The notes under the pieces are model-generated. The model saw only the letters and a list, made by a program, of their open reading frames with translations, was not told the DNA's origin and searched no databases. The position numbers and the translations under genes are program-made. 64,000 nt of DNA from Bradyrhizobium sp. CB3481 (lineage in GTDB: Bacteria; Pseudomonadota; Alphaproteobacteria; Rhizobiales; Xanthobacteraceae), in assembly GCF_029714305.1 (NCBI RefSeq), contig NZ_CP121647.1, forward strand, positions 5,786,501-5,850,500. Reading direction: 5' to 3'. Of this stretch, positions 11,031 to 21,065 are shown piece after piece. Positions within the stretch are counted from its first letter, which is position 1; every line of letters begins with the position of its first letter.

Positions 11031-12403
11031 GCCAGGCACGCAGCAAGCTCGCGAAGCGTAGAGTCGAAACCGATCTGCTCGGATGTCGGCTGTCGCAGGA
11101 AGCTGCGTATATGCTCGATTTTGGCGGTCGCCGCATCGGCGAGTGGATCGGTTTCTTTCTTGTACTCGCCGAAGCGGATCAACGGTTCTATTTCTTGGTA
11201 CTTAGCCATCAGTTCCCGGAGCGTCCGTGCCAACTGTTTATGCTGCGGGGCCGCGATAACGCTCATAACCCGGCTGACACTCGCCAGAATGTCGATAGCA
11301 GGATAGTGATTCGACATCGCCAGGGTGCGTGAGAGCACAATGTGACCATCAAGAATGGAGCGTGTTTCATCCGCGATCGGTTCAGCCATATCATCGCCCT
11401 CGACGAGCACGGTATAAAAGGCTGTTATCGATCCGCGATCGTTGTTTCCGGCACGCTCCAGGAGCTGCGGCAGAGCCGCGAGGACTGATGGTGGAAAACC
11501 GCGCCGGGTGGCTGGCTCACCCGCCGCCAGACCGATCTCCCTCTGCGCCCGCGCAAAGCGGGTCACCGAATCCATAACAAGCAACACACGCTTACCTTGA
11601 TCGCGAAACCATTCAGCAATTGCCGTGGCCACATAGGCCGCCTTCACCCGCTCCATGGCGGGACGGTCGGATGTCGCAACGACAAAAACTGAGTTCGGTC
11701 CTTGTCCTGCGCGAAAATTGTATTCAACGAACTCCTGCACCTCTCGTCCTCGCTCGCCGACCAGTGCTATCACCGTCAGGTCAACCGCGGCGCCGCGCAC
11801 CAGCATCGACAGCAGCGTACTCTTGCCGGCGCCCGCCGCGGCAAAAATGCCCGTGCGCTGTCCCTCCCCGCATGTCAAAAGACCGTCGATCGCACGTACG
11901 CCGACCGGAAGAACGTTACCTATGTTACGTCGGGTCAAGGGATCCGGTGCATTGCTGTGGACCGGCACGTGCGCTTCCGCAATCAACGGGCCACGAGTAG
12001 ATGTGTCGAGCGGGCGGCCAAGACCGTCAAGTACCCGACCAAGCAGGTTCCAGCCCGCTGGCACCAGCAGAGGCTTTCTCATCGGAATCACCTCCGTGAG
12101 AGTAGAGAGCCCCTGCATTTCCCCAAGCGGCGTCAGAATCGCGACATCGCGTTCAACACCCACAACCTCGGCGGTCAATCGATGGTCCTCTTCAGGATTG
12201 CGGAGGGCACACAGTTCACCGATTCGAGCTCCAGGTACCGTCGCACGAATGAGTGTTCCGACGATCTGAAGGATTCGGCCGCGGAAATGCAGTGTTTGCG
12301 TCTGCACGATTGCTCCGCTCGCACGCTGAAAGACGCGATCAATGTCTTGCTCCGAAAGGCCAATCGGGGCGAGCGACGGCGGCGAGGGAGCTGGCAGGGT
12401 CAT
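11027..12403 (-). CDS. rhcN: T3SS ATPase RhcN (SctN)
   Basis: Hexameric cytoplasmic ATPase that unfolds and delivers substrates to the T3SS export gate. The 458-residue length is normal. The Walker A loop AAGAGKST lies at about residues 188-195 and the Walker B region [14 protein letters not shown] near residue 280. Also visible are [15 protein letters not shown] and [20 protein letters not shown], characteristic of SctN/FliI. The start ATG overlaps the nolV stop (ATGA) and the stop overlaps the next gene, showing a translationally coupled operon. No defect is seen. Confidence 0.95.
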   Translation of the reverse strand: MTLPAPSPPSLAPIGLSEQDIDRVFQRASGAIVQTQTLHFRGRILQIVGTLIRATVPGARIGELCALRNPEEDHRLTAEVVGVERDVAILTPLGEMQGLSTLTEVIPMRKPLLVPAGWNLLGRVLDGLGRPLDTSTRGPLIAEAHVPVHSNAPDPLTRRNIGNVLPVGVRAIDGLLTCGEGQRTGIFAAAGAGKSTLLSMLVRGAAVDLTVIALVGERGREVQEFVEYNFRAGQGPNSVFVVATSDRPAMERVKAAYVATAIAEWFRDQGKRVLLVMDSVTRFARAQREIGLAAGEPATRRGFPPSVLAALPQLLERAGNNDRGSITAFYTVLVEGDDMAEPIADETRSILDGHIVLSRTLAMSNHYPAIDILASVSRVMSVIAAPQHKQLARTLRELMAKYQEIEPLIRFGEYKKETDPLADAATAKIEHIRSFLRQPTSEQIGFDSTLRELAACLA

Positions 12404-13029
12404 CCCGTTACGAAGCCTTCTAGACTGTTGCGCAGGGCGCTTTCAATTGACCTTAATTGGCTCTCGATCGTAGCGTCGACCAGTCCAGCATCGGTCTCGA
12501 GGATGCACCCGGCATCTTTGATGCACGGGTCAGAAATTACTTCGACAACAGCGGATGATGTGGCGACCGAGACTATCTCGTCCAGCCGTCTGCGAACTGT
12601 TTCAACAAGGGAAGGTGCCACGCGCAGTCGGACGAAGGGGGCATGGCCGACGAACTCAAAACCGCGCAAAGCGAGCTGCACCGTCCCGTCATCCGGTGCG
12701 ATCGTATCAAGGATCCGACGTGCGATCTGCAGTCCCATGTCGACGATCCGGTCTTTGCTTTGCTCCACGATGCGCAGCGGCTCGATTGCGAGTGCGATCA
12801 AACGCTCTTGCATTTTCGCCTGCGCTGCTTGCAGCCCGGCCTCGTTGGCTGCCGTCTCGATCTTGCTTGCGGACTCGCGCGCCGCCTCAACGAGGGCCTC
12901 TGCCTCGCGCCGCGCCTGATTGAGCACCTGCTCTGCATCCAGCAGCGCCTGCGCGCTCGCAGCCGGCAGGATTCGTCCTGGACCGAGAATGTTGACGCTC
13001 CCCGACGTCAGTTGAACCAGTGCGACCAT
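12400..13029 (-). CDS. nolV: T3SS ATPase-regulator/stator NolV (RhcL, SctL)
   Basis: SctL/FliH-like protein that binds and restrains the ATPase and links it to the C-ring. I place the start at ATG 13029 ([20 protein letters not shown]); the frame extends further upstream but that part overlaps nolU and has no family resemblance. This gives 209 residues. The [20 protein letters not shown] helix and the C-terminal [20 protein letters not shown] region match the family. It overlaps nolU by 22 bp and rhcN by 4 bp. Confidence 0.88.
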   Translation of the reverse strand: MVALVQLTSGSVNILGPGRILPAASAQALLDAEQVLNQARREAEALVEAARESASKIETAANEAGLQAAQAKMQERLIALAIEPLRIVEQSKDRIVDMGLQIARRILDTIAPDDGTVQLALRGFEFVGHAPFVRLRVAPSLVETVRRRLDEIVSVATSSAVVEVISDPCIKDAGCILETDAGLVDATIESQLRSIESALRNSLEGFVTG

Positions 13030-13733
13030 GTCGGCATCGTTTTGCGGATCAGGCGCCGCATTGCACGAAAGGCATCCTCGCCGACACTGTCGTCGCGGCA
13101 AGCGTCCGCAGCCGCCATCCAGATCGACGCAGGACGGCGCAACCGCAGTCGGGCTTGCATTGGTTCCGGAACACCACCCATTGCAAGGCCGAACATCGCC
13201 GCTCCGCAGCGAAGCAATGCAGCAGGTTCGGTCGGCAGCTCGGAAGTGCCGACCGCCGACATCAGTTCGACGGTTGGACGCGGCAGCAGCGCGGCCTGAA
13301 AAGCGAATGCAAAGGCTTCTTCTCCGAGCAAGCTGCGAGCTACCACAAGGTCGACCTGCCGAACAAGGCCGACGAGACTGGGCATACCTGCCCAGGCCGC
13401 GGCAAAGCCAACAAGGCGCACGGCATCCGACGCGGGAAGCAATGCGAGTCGGACTCGGGCGGCATGGCCAGCCGAAATAATAGCAGATGCCGCATCGTTT
13501 CGATCGTGAAGCAGCCAGCTTCCAAGCTTGACACGGATGAATGGATCGACCTGCGCGACTCCCAGCGGCAGCCATTCGGGCCAATTTCTAGCCATGGTCT
13601 CATCGAGGTCGGCGGCAGGATCGGCTATGCAGCGCATCATCGCTCCCGCCCACGGCGCATCAAGCCACTCATCCAAAATGGCTGCTGACCCTGTCGCGAC
13701 CATAGCTGCCGCGCCCGTTTCCGTTGACATCAT
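13008..13733 (-). CDS. nolU: T3SS protein NolU (SctK/HrpB4-like)
   Basis: Accessory cytoplasmic T3SS protein in the position and size range of NolU, between rhcJ and nolV. The frame opens at 13775, but the ATG at 13733 (MMSTETGAAAMVATG) overlaps the rhcJ stop as ATGA and fits the coupling seen throughout the operon, giving 241 residues. It is rich in Ala/Leu helices (WLDAPWAGAMMRCIADPAAD, AHAARVRLALLPASDAVRLV). NolU/SctK is thought to help assemble the sorting platform. Confidence 0.8.
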   Translation of the reverse strand: MMSTETGAAAMVATGSAAILDEWLDAPWAGAMMRCIADPAADLDETMARNWPEWLPLGVAQVDPFIRVKLGSWLLHDRNDAASAIISAGHAARVRLALLPASDAVRLVGFAAAWAGMPSLVGLVRQVDLVVARSLLGEEAFAFAFQAALLPRPTVELMSAVGTSELPTEPAALLRCGAAMFGLAMGGVPEPMQARLRLRRPASIWMAAADACRDDSVGEDAFRAMRRLIRKTMPTWSHWFN

Positions 13734-14500
13734 GACCTCGCAATGGTGGTGGCGCGGCCAACTCGCTTCCGCCATAAGAAGTAGGCCAACACTGCACTGC
13801 AGATTACCGACCCTATTCCGCCGATGAGTCCGATCAAGAGATTGGACGGGTCGCTACATTCGCTGGCTCGCGTGCCCGCGTCGAGCCGCCGCAGTTCGGT
13901 GTTCTGCGGCGCCTCGACAAGCATAACCTCGACCTGATCGTAGACCAAGTTCCTGAAGGTGCTTGCAACCAGGTTCTTGATTTTCGGCACGATCTGATCG
14001 ATGCCAGCAGCAGCGTTGTGACGGACAAGCACAGCAGCAGCCGAGACGACGGGCGGCATGCCGTCGTATCCCTTATCTGGTTTGTTCCAGCGCACATGGA
14101 CGCGAGCAGCAACCACACCGTCAATACTTTCGAGCGTCCGCGACAGCTCCTGGCTGGTGCCAACAATAAAACGCACCAGTTCCCCTGTCGGCGACGAGAT
14201 CATGCCCTCCTGTTTAAAGAGGTCACCAAGGTCGGAAACGCGGTCGCGAGGCAACCCGGCGCTAGCCAATACATCCATGGCGCGGGGCACATCCTTTTCT
14301 GAAACCATTAGCGAGGCGCCGCCGCTGTTGTTCGTCGTCCGCTCGGCAGCAACGCAAGACCGCATGAGCAACGCCAGCATTTCGTTGGCCTCACGCTCTG
14401 AACGATTGCTATAAAGCTCAATCCTCGACGCGCAGCCCACCGTCGTGAATAACACGAGAAGCATCACCGTCCACCTCAGCACCAATCGCCACTCTCGCAC
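13730..14500 (-). CDS. rhcJ: T3SS inner-membrane ring lipoprotein RhcJ (NolT, SctJ)
   Basis: Forms the periplasmic inner ring of the basal body. The signal peptide MLLVLFTTVGC ends in a lipobox Cys. The ring-building domain follows (IELYSNRSEREANEMLALLM, DVPRAMDVLASAGLPRDRVS, GELVRFIVGTSQELSRTLES, VVAARVHVRW). A C-terminal membrane span (IGGIGSVICSAVLAYFLW) is followed by a short basic tail. The length of 256 residues fits the family. The start used is GTG 14500. Confidence 0.93.
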   Translation of the reverse strand: MREWRLVLRWTVMLLVLFTTVGCASRIELYSNRSEREANEMLALLMRSCVAAERTTNNSGGASLMVSEKDVPRAMDVLASAGLPRDRVSDLGDLFKQEGMISSPTGELVRFIVGTSQELSRTLESIDGVVAARVHVRWNKPDKGYDGMPPVVSAAAVLVRHNAAAGIDQIVPKIKNLVASTFRNLVYDQVEVMLVEAPQNTELRRLDAGTRASECSDPSNLLIGLIGGIGSVICSAVLAYFLWRKRVGRATTIARS

Positions 14501-14509
14501 AACTGTCTT

Positions 14510-14938
14510 TCATTGGCTCTTTAAGAAAGTATCGATAGTTTGCGCAGCCTTTCCAACCACCTTCGTTGCAATATCGTACTGCAGGGTTACCGCTGATAGC
14601 GCGAGCTGCGCGTTCAGCCATTCAGCCGAACGGATTTCCCCAGAGCTCGCATGTTGCGCAGCCATGCTCACGACCCTCATGGAATCATTGAAGGCGACGC
14701 TCAACTTCTCCATCTCACTGAGGATGCCGTCAGATATGCGAGCATGCCCAGCGCCCCGCAGCTCCTCAGTCAGTTCGCCGCCAGCGATCGCTGGCGGCTC
14801 GTCGACTCCCGGCGACAATATCGGACGCTCGAACGCGACGCGAAACGCCTCGACGGAGTCACTCGAGACCTTCGACACCGCCGAAGTTTCCGTAACCAAT
14901 ATGGCCGACATTGGCAGGATGCTATTCACACCGCTCAT
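14510..14938 (-). CDS. nolB: NolB/NopB (HrpB2/YscI-like) T3SS protein
   Basis: The ATG at 14938 is preceded by GAGG about 8 bases upstream and is favoured over the GTG at 14947. The protein is 142 residues, with a Ser/Pro-rich N-terminal part and a helical C-terminus (AEWLNAQLALSAVTLQYDIA, TKVVGKAAQTIDTFLKSQ). That C-terminus resembles the HrpB2/YscI inner-rod family. In rhizobia this locus encodes NolB (NopB), which is secreted and associated with surface pili. The family role and position upstream of rhcJ support the call; sequence resemblance is modest. Confidence 0.7.
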   Translation of the reverse strand: MSGVNSILPMSAILVTETSAVSKVSSDSVEAFRVAFERPILSPGVDEPPAIAGGELTEELRGAGHARISDGILSEMEKLSVAFNDSMRVVSMAAQHASSGEIRSAEWLNAQLALSAVTLQYDIATKVVGKAAQTIDTFLKSQ

Positions 14939-14948
14939 TAGGTGCACC

Positions 14949-15377
14949 TCATGCAGTATGAGCCCGAGTATTATTGTCTAACGCTGTAAGGAGCCCCTCG
15001 AGCGCAGGATCGCCACGAGGAAGTCGCCTCAGCACCGCATCCCGCTCGGTTAAGCGCCCAGCAAGACCGAGAGCCAGCGCGAGAAACGCCAGGCCATATG
15101 CATCATTGGCGCGGGAAAGAGGACGGAGACGCTCGACTGCTGCCTCAACGTCGCCCGCCATCAGATCCGTCAACGCGCAAGCAATGACGCACTCCCGACT
15201 GCCTGGGGCGAGCACATCAAGCCCCTTCGCAATCCGCCTCGCCCGCACGGCATCATTCGTGACACAAGCCAAGAAGGTCGCCTCGGCCAGACGCCGGTGA
15301 CGGGCGCGACTTTCCGGTGTCGCAGGCGCAGGAAAAAGAGACATATATTCCGAATTGCGCTCGCCACTGAAAACCAT
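14949..15377 (-). CDS. HrpB1/YscG-like TPR protein, first gene of T3SS block 1
   Basis: A 142-residue helical protein with TPR-like spacing (LAEATFLACVTNDAVRARRI, LAPGSRECVIACALTDLMAG, DAYGLAFLALALGLAGRL). HrpB1/HrpK and YscG-type proteins sit at this position ahead of the HrpB2/NolB gene and act as chaperone partners of small exported subunits. The start at 15377 is the longest; ATG 15344 (MSLFPAPATPES) is an alternative. It ends a few bases before nolB, so it is part of the same operon. Confidence 0.6.
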   Translation of the reverse strand: MVFSGERNSEYMSLFPAPATPESRARHRRLAEATFLACVTNDAVRARRIAKGLDVLAPGSRECVIACALTDLMAGDVEAAVERLRPLSRANDAYGLAFLALALGLAGRLTERDAVLRRLPRGDPALEGLLTALDNNTRAHTA

Positions 15378-15689
15378 GCCACACCCACCGATAATCTAGC
15401 TCTGTCCAACCGCCCACCCCGCCCGCGGAAAGGTGCGAGATTCTCGACGGGCGGCCCGCTCACTTGCACATCCCGCGGTACTATCGTCACCTAATCCAAA
15501 GAGGATGACCATAGCGGCAAGCATTCCGATACGAGGTTGTGCGGATTGGCATACCGCTACCAACAACCTACCTTTACGGCTGTCTAGCTCGCCAACCCGT
15601 TCGATGCAAATATACTACAGAAATGGAGTCATACCGACTGCATATGGACGGTTACTGCTTGCGCCAGATGAACCAGTTACCAAAAGCTG
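15378..15689. other. Upstream region of T3SS block 1, no gene seen
   Basis: This should hold the promoter of the block 1 operon. I looked for a tts box (GTCAG...TCGAAAGCT type) on the correct strand and saw only a very poor candidate around 15445, so no TtsI site is claimed. Confidence 0.4.
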
Positions 15690-16014
15690 CTGCGGCGACT
15701 GCGCTACGCCCGTCTGCATCATCAGGCTGCCATTGAACACGTCGATTACCGCGCCGCGCGTGGCCTCGATCGCGGGAAAGCTCGCCGAAAGGCAGCTGGA
15801 TCGACGCACACAACGATCTGATCATTACCGGTCCAACCGGCGTCGGCAAAGTGGCTCGCCTCGGCCTTGGGCCACAAGGGCTGCCGCGATGACGCACTCC
15901 GTCCTCTATCAGAGAGTACCGAAGCTCCTCGGTGATCTTCAATTGGGCCGCGGCGATGGCCGCTATGGTCGGCTCTTCTGCGCCCCGGCCGGCGTCCCGC
16001 TCCTCATCCTCGAC
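15690..16014 (+). pseudogene. istB: istB-like ATPase, 5' half (IS21 family)
   Basis: The reading shows EHVDYRAARGLDRGKLAE, a frameshift, NDLIITGPTGVGKS (Walker A), another shift, HSVLYQRVPKLLGDLQLGRG and finally PLLILD (Walker B), where homology ends abruptly. The missing continuation (DDWGPDRLSANQRRDLMEIV) is found on the same strand at 60087-60389. This suggests one gene broken by a rearrangement. Confidence 0.75.
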
Positions 16015-16126
16015 TTATGTGCAGTGCACAGTGATGTGGAGGCGATGTTGATATCCCCATTGTTAACAGCCTCTTCGACCGCTCCAACTCAAGCGGTAGC
16101 GTGCTCCCAAGTCCAAAGGGGACAGC

Positions 16127-16386
16127 CATGCTCGAACACTTATTCCGGAAGGTTCACACGTGTTACGCGGGATCGCGCAATGGCGCTTTGTTGGAAGATT
16201 TCGCCACTTGGCTCATGTCGACTGGGTACGCCCGCCCCACAGCCTGTCGTCAGTGCTAAGGCTAAAGGAAGCTCTCGACCGGATGGGCTCAGCGGCGGTT
16301 GATTGGGACACCGGCGTTGAGAGATTTTGTCGCAAGCATTTGCCCCCACGTCATGTATGGACGGCCCCCTCTCGGCAAGGGCTTTT
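16127..16386 (+). pseudogene. Tyrosine recombinase N-terminal remnant (RIT A-like)
   Basis: MLEHLFRKVHTCYAGSRNGA and LLEDFATWLMSTGYARPTAC, then after a frameshift RLKEALDRMGSAAVDWD. The opening resembles the start of RIT recombinase A at 9229 (MLETYFSAAKMLGHLRSGPS) in length and pattern. No catalytic domain remains. Confidence 0.45.
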
Positions 16387-16514
16387 TTAGTGCTTCGGCA
16401 ACGGATCGGGGAGCGGTCATGTATACGGCCTCTGAATGCGGCCATTGACCGCGGGCCCTGATGGAGATCGCGGATCGAATTCCAATCATTGCGGCGCGCT
16501 ATGACGCGCGATGA

Positions 16515-16645
16515 CGTGTCTGAGCTGCTGCCGGTTTGATGGACACCGGCTTAAGCTAATCCCACCTTGCGCTCGAACTCAACCGGGCTGAGATAACCGA
16601 TGGTCGAGTGCCTGCGGGTCGTGTTGTACAACAACGTTTGAGAAC
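16515..16645 (-). pseudogene. IS3-family orfB C-terminus and terminal repeat
   Basis: Minus-strand reading LYNTTRRHSTIGYLSPVEFE followed by RKVGLA and a stop near 16557 is the conserved end of IS3 orfB integrases. The following GCTGCTGCCGGTTTGATGGA region (16530-16550 on the plus strand) is probably the element's terminal inverted repeat. Confidence 0.7.
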
Positions 16646-16724
16646 GCCCACAGGACCGTTCTTGCGAAGTACTATATCGGCATCATCCTTGGTTTGGTCG
16701 CCGAGTTTGCGTTCATGGGACCGT

Positions 16725-16998
16725 CTCCAAGGCTGATGATGTCGTTTTTCGTTGCACTCTGGACGGGTCGCAAGCAGATCGTTGGCTGGAAGTTCCAGCA
16801 TGGATGTTCGACCGGACGGCGTGCCCTGACGCTGAGCTTTTGACAGCTCAGCCGTTTGTTAGCATCGATGCAATTGCCGCGCTTTCTGCGCTTCTCGATC
16901 TGGCGTTGAAGGCTCGAACGCCATCAGCTGCCCTGGTTTCTGGCGCATCCAAAGGCTCTCACGACCAGAATCGGGGAGCGACTCATGTCACGCCAGAC
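16725..16998 (+). pseudogene. 5'-truncated accessory gene of serine-recombinase cassette 3 (DUF5372-like)
   Basis: The frame reads DDVVFRCTLDGSQADRWLEV then PAWMFDRTACPDAELLT. The PAWM motif followed by a helical tail parallels the small proteins ahead of the other two serine recombinases (TLTLLPAWM at 48355 and [16 protein letters not shown] at 43905). The 5' end is missing, replaced by IS3 sequence. Confidence 0.45.
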
Positions 16999-17224
16999 AG
17001 CAATGCCAGGGAGCGGATACCGACACAATCAAAAACCGCGGTCGCAGCAGCAGATGGATCTGTTCGGGAGCGGCCTGTTGAACAGCGCCATCGGCGCGCC
17101 GGCATGGTCGGAGCTGCCGGCAGAAGCGCGGGCGGCCCTCACGAGCCTGATGACGCAATTGATCCTCGACTACGCTGCGGCGACGGCAACGCCGCGCGCG
17201 AAGGAGGTCGGTCATGATCTCTGA
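16985..17224 (+). CDS. Small conserved partner ORF of large serine recombinase (cassette 3)
   Basis: A 79-residue protein with a basic N-terminus, then [13 protein letters not shown] and a helix [20 protein letters not shown]. It overlaps the recombinase start by 11 bases, which implies coupled translation. A counterpart with the same DLF motif and Leu-rich helix overlaps the recombinase at 48685. I do not recognise a function; a role as a directionality or recombinase-accessory factor is only a guess from position. Confidence 0.5.
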   Translation: MSRQTAMPGSGYRHNQKPRSQQQMDLFGSGLLNSAIGAPAWSELPAEARAALTSLMTQLILDYAAATATPRAKEVGHDL

Positions 17225-19272
17225 CAAAGTCAGGCCTCATCATCTCGCGCGCAAGGCAATTCTTTACGTGCGTCAATCCTCAGCGCATCAGGTGTTGCAC
17301 AATCGCGAGAGCAGCGCGTTGCAATACGCTATGCGAGACCGGCTGACGGCGTTCGGGTGGTCCGAGATCGAAGTGATCGATGATGATCTCGGTCGGTCAG
17401 CCGCCGGCGGGGTACAACGCGCAGGCTTCGAGCGAATGGTGGCGGAGGTCTGTCTCGGTAAGGTTGGCGCGGTTTGCGCCCGCGAGGTCTCGCGCTTCGC
17501 TCGCAACAGCCGGGATTGGCAGCAACTCATCGAGATGTGCCGTGTGGTCGATACCGTTCTGGTCGATCAGGAGACCATCTATGCGCCAAGGCACGGCAAC
17601 GACCGCCTGTTGCTCGGGCTCAAGGGCAGCCTCAACGAGTACGAGCTGGATCTGTTGCGCCAGCGCTCGCTCTCGGCCCGCTACGAGAAGGCGCGCCGGG
17701 GCGAGTTGGTTGTGGCAGCGCCGGTGGGCTTCGTGAAGTCCGGCGACCGTTATGAGAAGGATCCGGATCGGCGTGTCCAGGAAGCGATCAAGCTGGTGTT
17801 CGACAAGGTCGAGGAGCTGGGCAGCGCGCGACAGGCGCTCTGCTGGCTCCACGAGTACAATCTCGATCTGCCGGTGAAGCAGACCAACGGCGACACGGCC
17901 TGGCGGCGACCGAGCTACTCCGCCATCCACCGGATCATTGAGAACCCGGTCTACGGCGGCGCCTATGCCTATGGTAAGACGGCTGTGGCGGCGGGATACG
18001 GCGCCGAGGGCGTGAGCGTGAAGATCCGCCGCAAGGCGCGGAACGAATGGTTGGCGCTAAAGCCCAACACCCACGATGGGTACGTGAGCTGGGAGAGGTT
18101 CGAGGCGATCCGCACCATGGTTAGCAGCAACGTTCCCACCGGTCGGCATCACGGCGCGCCCAAGCACGGTGACGCGCTGCTGGCCGGTCTGATCCGCTGC
18201 AAGCGCTGCGGTCGCAAGCTCACACTCCGGTACTCCGGCATGAAGCACCATATCCCGCGCTACAGCTGCAGCCGCGCCTGGATGGACAATGGCAGGCCCT
18301 CACTGCATCGGCTTCGGCAGACTGCGCGTCGATGATGCAATCGAGGAAGCACTGCTTGGGATCGTCGGTCCGGGCGCTATCGCCGCTGCGACCGCTGCCG
18401 CCAACGAGGCCAGCGAACGGCGGGATCAGGTGCGCGAGGCTCTCAGTCGCGACCTCGAAGCGGCGCGCTATGCCGTCGACCGGGCCTTCCGGCAATACGA
18501 TGCCGCTGATCCCGCGAACCGGCTGGTGGCGGGCGAGCTTGAAGCGCGCTGGAACAGGGCGCTTGCTCACGCGGCGGAGGTCGAGGGCAAGATCGCCATG
18601 CATGAGGCGGCGACGCCCACCCCCATTGCTGATCCAGCGTCGCTCGGCGTTCTGGCCTCGAACCTCAAAACGGTCTGGGATGCGCCGACGACGGATGCGC
18701 GCCTCAAGAAGCGGATTGTGCGCACCCTCATCCATGAGGTCGTGGCCGATATCGACGATGCGGCCTCCGAGATTGTCCTCATCATCCACTGGGTCGGCGG
18801 CGTTCACAGCGAGATACGCCTGCCCAAGCGCCGGCGCGGGCAGCGTAACAGCACCTCCGCCAGCATCATCGAAGCTGTGCGCCAACTGGTGCTGATCGCC
18901 AATGACGATCTGATCGCCGGCCTCCTCAACCGCAACGGCCTCAAGACCGGTAACGGTCATCGCTGGACGCGCGAGCGTGTCACCTCGATGCGCTCGAACT
19001 ATCACATCCCGGTGTTCAAGCCCGCCGAGGACGGGATCGAGCCCTGGCTAAACCTGAGCAACGCGGCAAAGCTCCTAAAGATTGCGCCCAAGACGCTCCG
19101 GCTCGCCGCTGGAGCCGGCGAGATCGCAGCCATCCATCCGCTCTCGGACGGCCCATGGATCTTCGCCCGCACCGAGCTGATAACAACTGCTGCTCAATCT
19201 ATCGCCGAACGAGCGCGACAGAACCCAAGATACCCCACAAAATCGCATCCCAATCAGCAAACTCTCTTCAGA
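17214..19272 (+). pseudogene. Large serine recombinase (cassette 3), one frameshift
   Basis: The N-terminal resolvase domain carries [14 protein letters not shown] (catalytic Ser in RQSS), [10 protein letters not shown] and [18 protein letters not shown]. The recombinase domain ([20 protein letters not shown]) and a zinc-ribbon ([17 protein letters not shown]) follow. A one-base loss near 18285 moves the remaining ~330 codons ([17 protein letters not shown] onward) to another frame. The C-terminus merges into IS66 sequence at about 19273-19281. The resolvase part could still be made alone. Confidence 0.85.
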
Positions 19273-19280
19273 GTAAGCCG

Positions 19281-19701
19281 CTGTTCGATGGGATGCACGA
19301 ATGGGTGACCACCGAACTGCGCCACACTCTCGCGCTCCTCCGAGGTTCGCGAGCCGATCGACTACATGCTCAAGCGCTGGGCCGACTTCGCCCGCTTCCT
19401 TGATGATGGCAGAATCTGCCTGACCAACAACGCTGCGGAAAGAGCGCTGCGCGGTATCGCTCTCGGAAGACGTAATTGGACCTTTGCCGTTTCTCAGCGC
19501 GGGGCAGACCGGGCCGTTGTCATGATGACGCTTCTCACCACCGCACGCCTCAACGACGTCGACCCGCAAGCCTGGCTCGCCGATGTTCCGGCCCGTATCG
19601 CCGATCTGCCTGCCTCGCGCCTGGACGAGCTGCTTTCTTGGAAATGGAAACGGCTACGCGCGGTCGAAAAACCCTTCGATCAGCGTCCCATCGCAACCTG
19701 A
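19281..19701 (+). pseudogene. IS66 TnpC C-terminal fragment (copy 1)
   Basis: CLTNNAAERALRGIALGRRN and QRGADRAVVMMTLLTTARLN followed by ARIADLPASRLDELL are the conserved end of IS66 transposases. A frameshift lies near 19330. The segment is nearly identical to 53180-53613, and both copies begin at the same base (GCTGTTCGATGGGA). Confidence 0.9.
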
Positions 19702-19789
19702 ACGTCTCAACATGCCAGCGACCATCATAACCGAGACCGTCTATGCCCGCGCGCAATCGTTGAGCGGCCGTCCTCGGACGCGTACGGAC

Positions 19790-20123
19790 CGCCCAGCGTC
19801 TGACTAATCTGATCTCGCTCTTTTGCATCCTGAGTTGGCGGGTGTTCTGGATGACGATGCTCAACCGTTCCGCCCCAGACGCGCCGCCAACCCTCGCGTT
19901 GACTGCGACTGAAATCGGCGTGCTCGATCGCCTCGTCAACGACAAACCAAAACCAAGACCGAAAACGCTCTCGCACTATCTGATCAAGATCGCCCGGCTC
20001 GGCGGCTATCTCGCTCGCGCCACCGATCCGCCGCCGGGCAAAACCGTCATGTGGCGCGAGCTGTCACGCCTCACCGACATCGCGCTGGGCGCCATGGTCG
20101 GAGAAGAATTTGTGGGTAATTGA
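19790..20123 (+). pseudogene. IS4-family transposase C-terminal fragment
   Basis: NLISLFCILSWRVFWMTMLN and LARLGGYLARATDPPPGK-like sequence match the end of the IS4 transposase at 40263-41640 on the other strand (LGGYLARANDPPPGN). Only the C-terminal ~110 residues are present. Confidence 0.85.
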
Positions 20124-20349
20124 AAGCTTCACCGGACGGATACGTGAAATATGCCGGCTGTCGCTCCGCACACCGTCAGGATCGGTACGCAACCGGGACT
20201 CACCATACGGAAGATTCAGCCCCCCGCGGGGGACGCGTCCGCGCCCCGGCCGGCGACCGGCTATGCTGCGAACTGCCCGCCCCATCGGGCGCTCCCGCCA
20301 TCGTGTTTAGCTGCTGCTGAAGCCCGTTGAACCGCCTTCCCGGCTCGTC

Positions 20350-21045
20350 TCATCTTCTTGGATTGATGGGGACAACCAGCAGCAGAACCGCCTTGTTGGG
20401 CATGCCATCGGTGGCAAGTGAAGTTATGAGTTCGCGCGCGGCACGCACGCCTTCGGACGGTCCATCGATGACGATTCCTCGTTGTCCGCGCAGAGGCGCT
20501 AAATGCACGCGCGTATCGACGTACGGTCGGATTACGTCGATCACGTTGGTTGGATCGGCATGGCGGAGGTGGATGGTCTGAAAATCACGCCGTCCAGCGG
20601 CAAGATCAGTCAAGCGCGCCACCCTAACTCTCTGGTCGACTGCCGCCAGTCCGTAGCCATGCTTCGCCAGCGCTTCGTCCAGGAGTCGCGGGACCTCGCT
20701 CGCCGGGACCTTGCCAGACGTCCGAAGCGTCATCTTTCCCCCCACAACTGGATCAATCATAATGGGCATCGCCAGAACATCGCTCGCAATGTGCTCCACA
20801 ACCGTCCGAATATCGGCTTTGATGTAGTTGAGTTGCACGCGTGTGCTATCGGAGATGACCGGCAGCCGCTTGACGCTAGTGATCGGCTGGGCCGCCGGCC
20901 CTTTCAGCAGTTCAAAGGTAGCTGCCGGCGTTACCGGCTCCTCGCGCGAGTGTTCGGAGCCTGCACATCCGGTCAAGATTAGACAAAAGAGCGTCAGTAA
21001 CGTTGGCCGCAACGGATAAGAGAGACGCTCTTGCTGAGAGTACAT
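20350..21045 (-). CDS. Secretin N-domain lipoprotein (split RhcC-type T3SS secretin subunit or truncated secretin)
   Basis: A signal peptide (LLTLFCLILTGC) ends with a lipobox Cys, giving an outer-membrane lipoprotein. Two secretin N-domains follow: VQLNYIKADIRTVVEHIASD with MTLRTSGKVPASEVPRLLDE (N0), and IHLRHADPTNVIDVIRPYV (N1). It ends at VPINPRR with no pore-forming secretin domain. Rhizobial T3SS secretins are split into RhcC1 and RhcC2, so a 231-residue N-domain protein can be genuine; the alternative is 3' truncation by the IS4/IS66 debris just downstream. I prefer ATG 21045, because the longer start at 21081 lies in IS3 sequence. Confidence 0.6.
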   Translation of the reverse strand: MYSQQERLSYPLRPTLLTLFCLILTGCAGSEHSREEPVTPAATFELLKGPAAQPITSVKRLPVISDSTRVQLNYIKADIRTVVEHIASDVLAMPIMIDPVVGGKMTLRTSGKVPASEVPRLLDEALAKHGYGLAAVDQRVRVARLTDLAAGRRDFQTIHLRHADPTNVIDVIRPYVDTRVHLAPLRGQRGIVIDGPSEGVRAARELITSLATDGMPNKAVLLLVVPINPRR

Positions 21046-21065
21046 TGATTTTCCGCCGAATAAGT

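Noticed and set aside
11702..12919. 405-codon plus-strand ORF
   Set aside because: It is antisense to rhcN and nolV; no recognisable domain.
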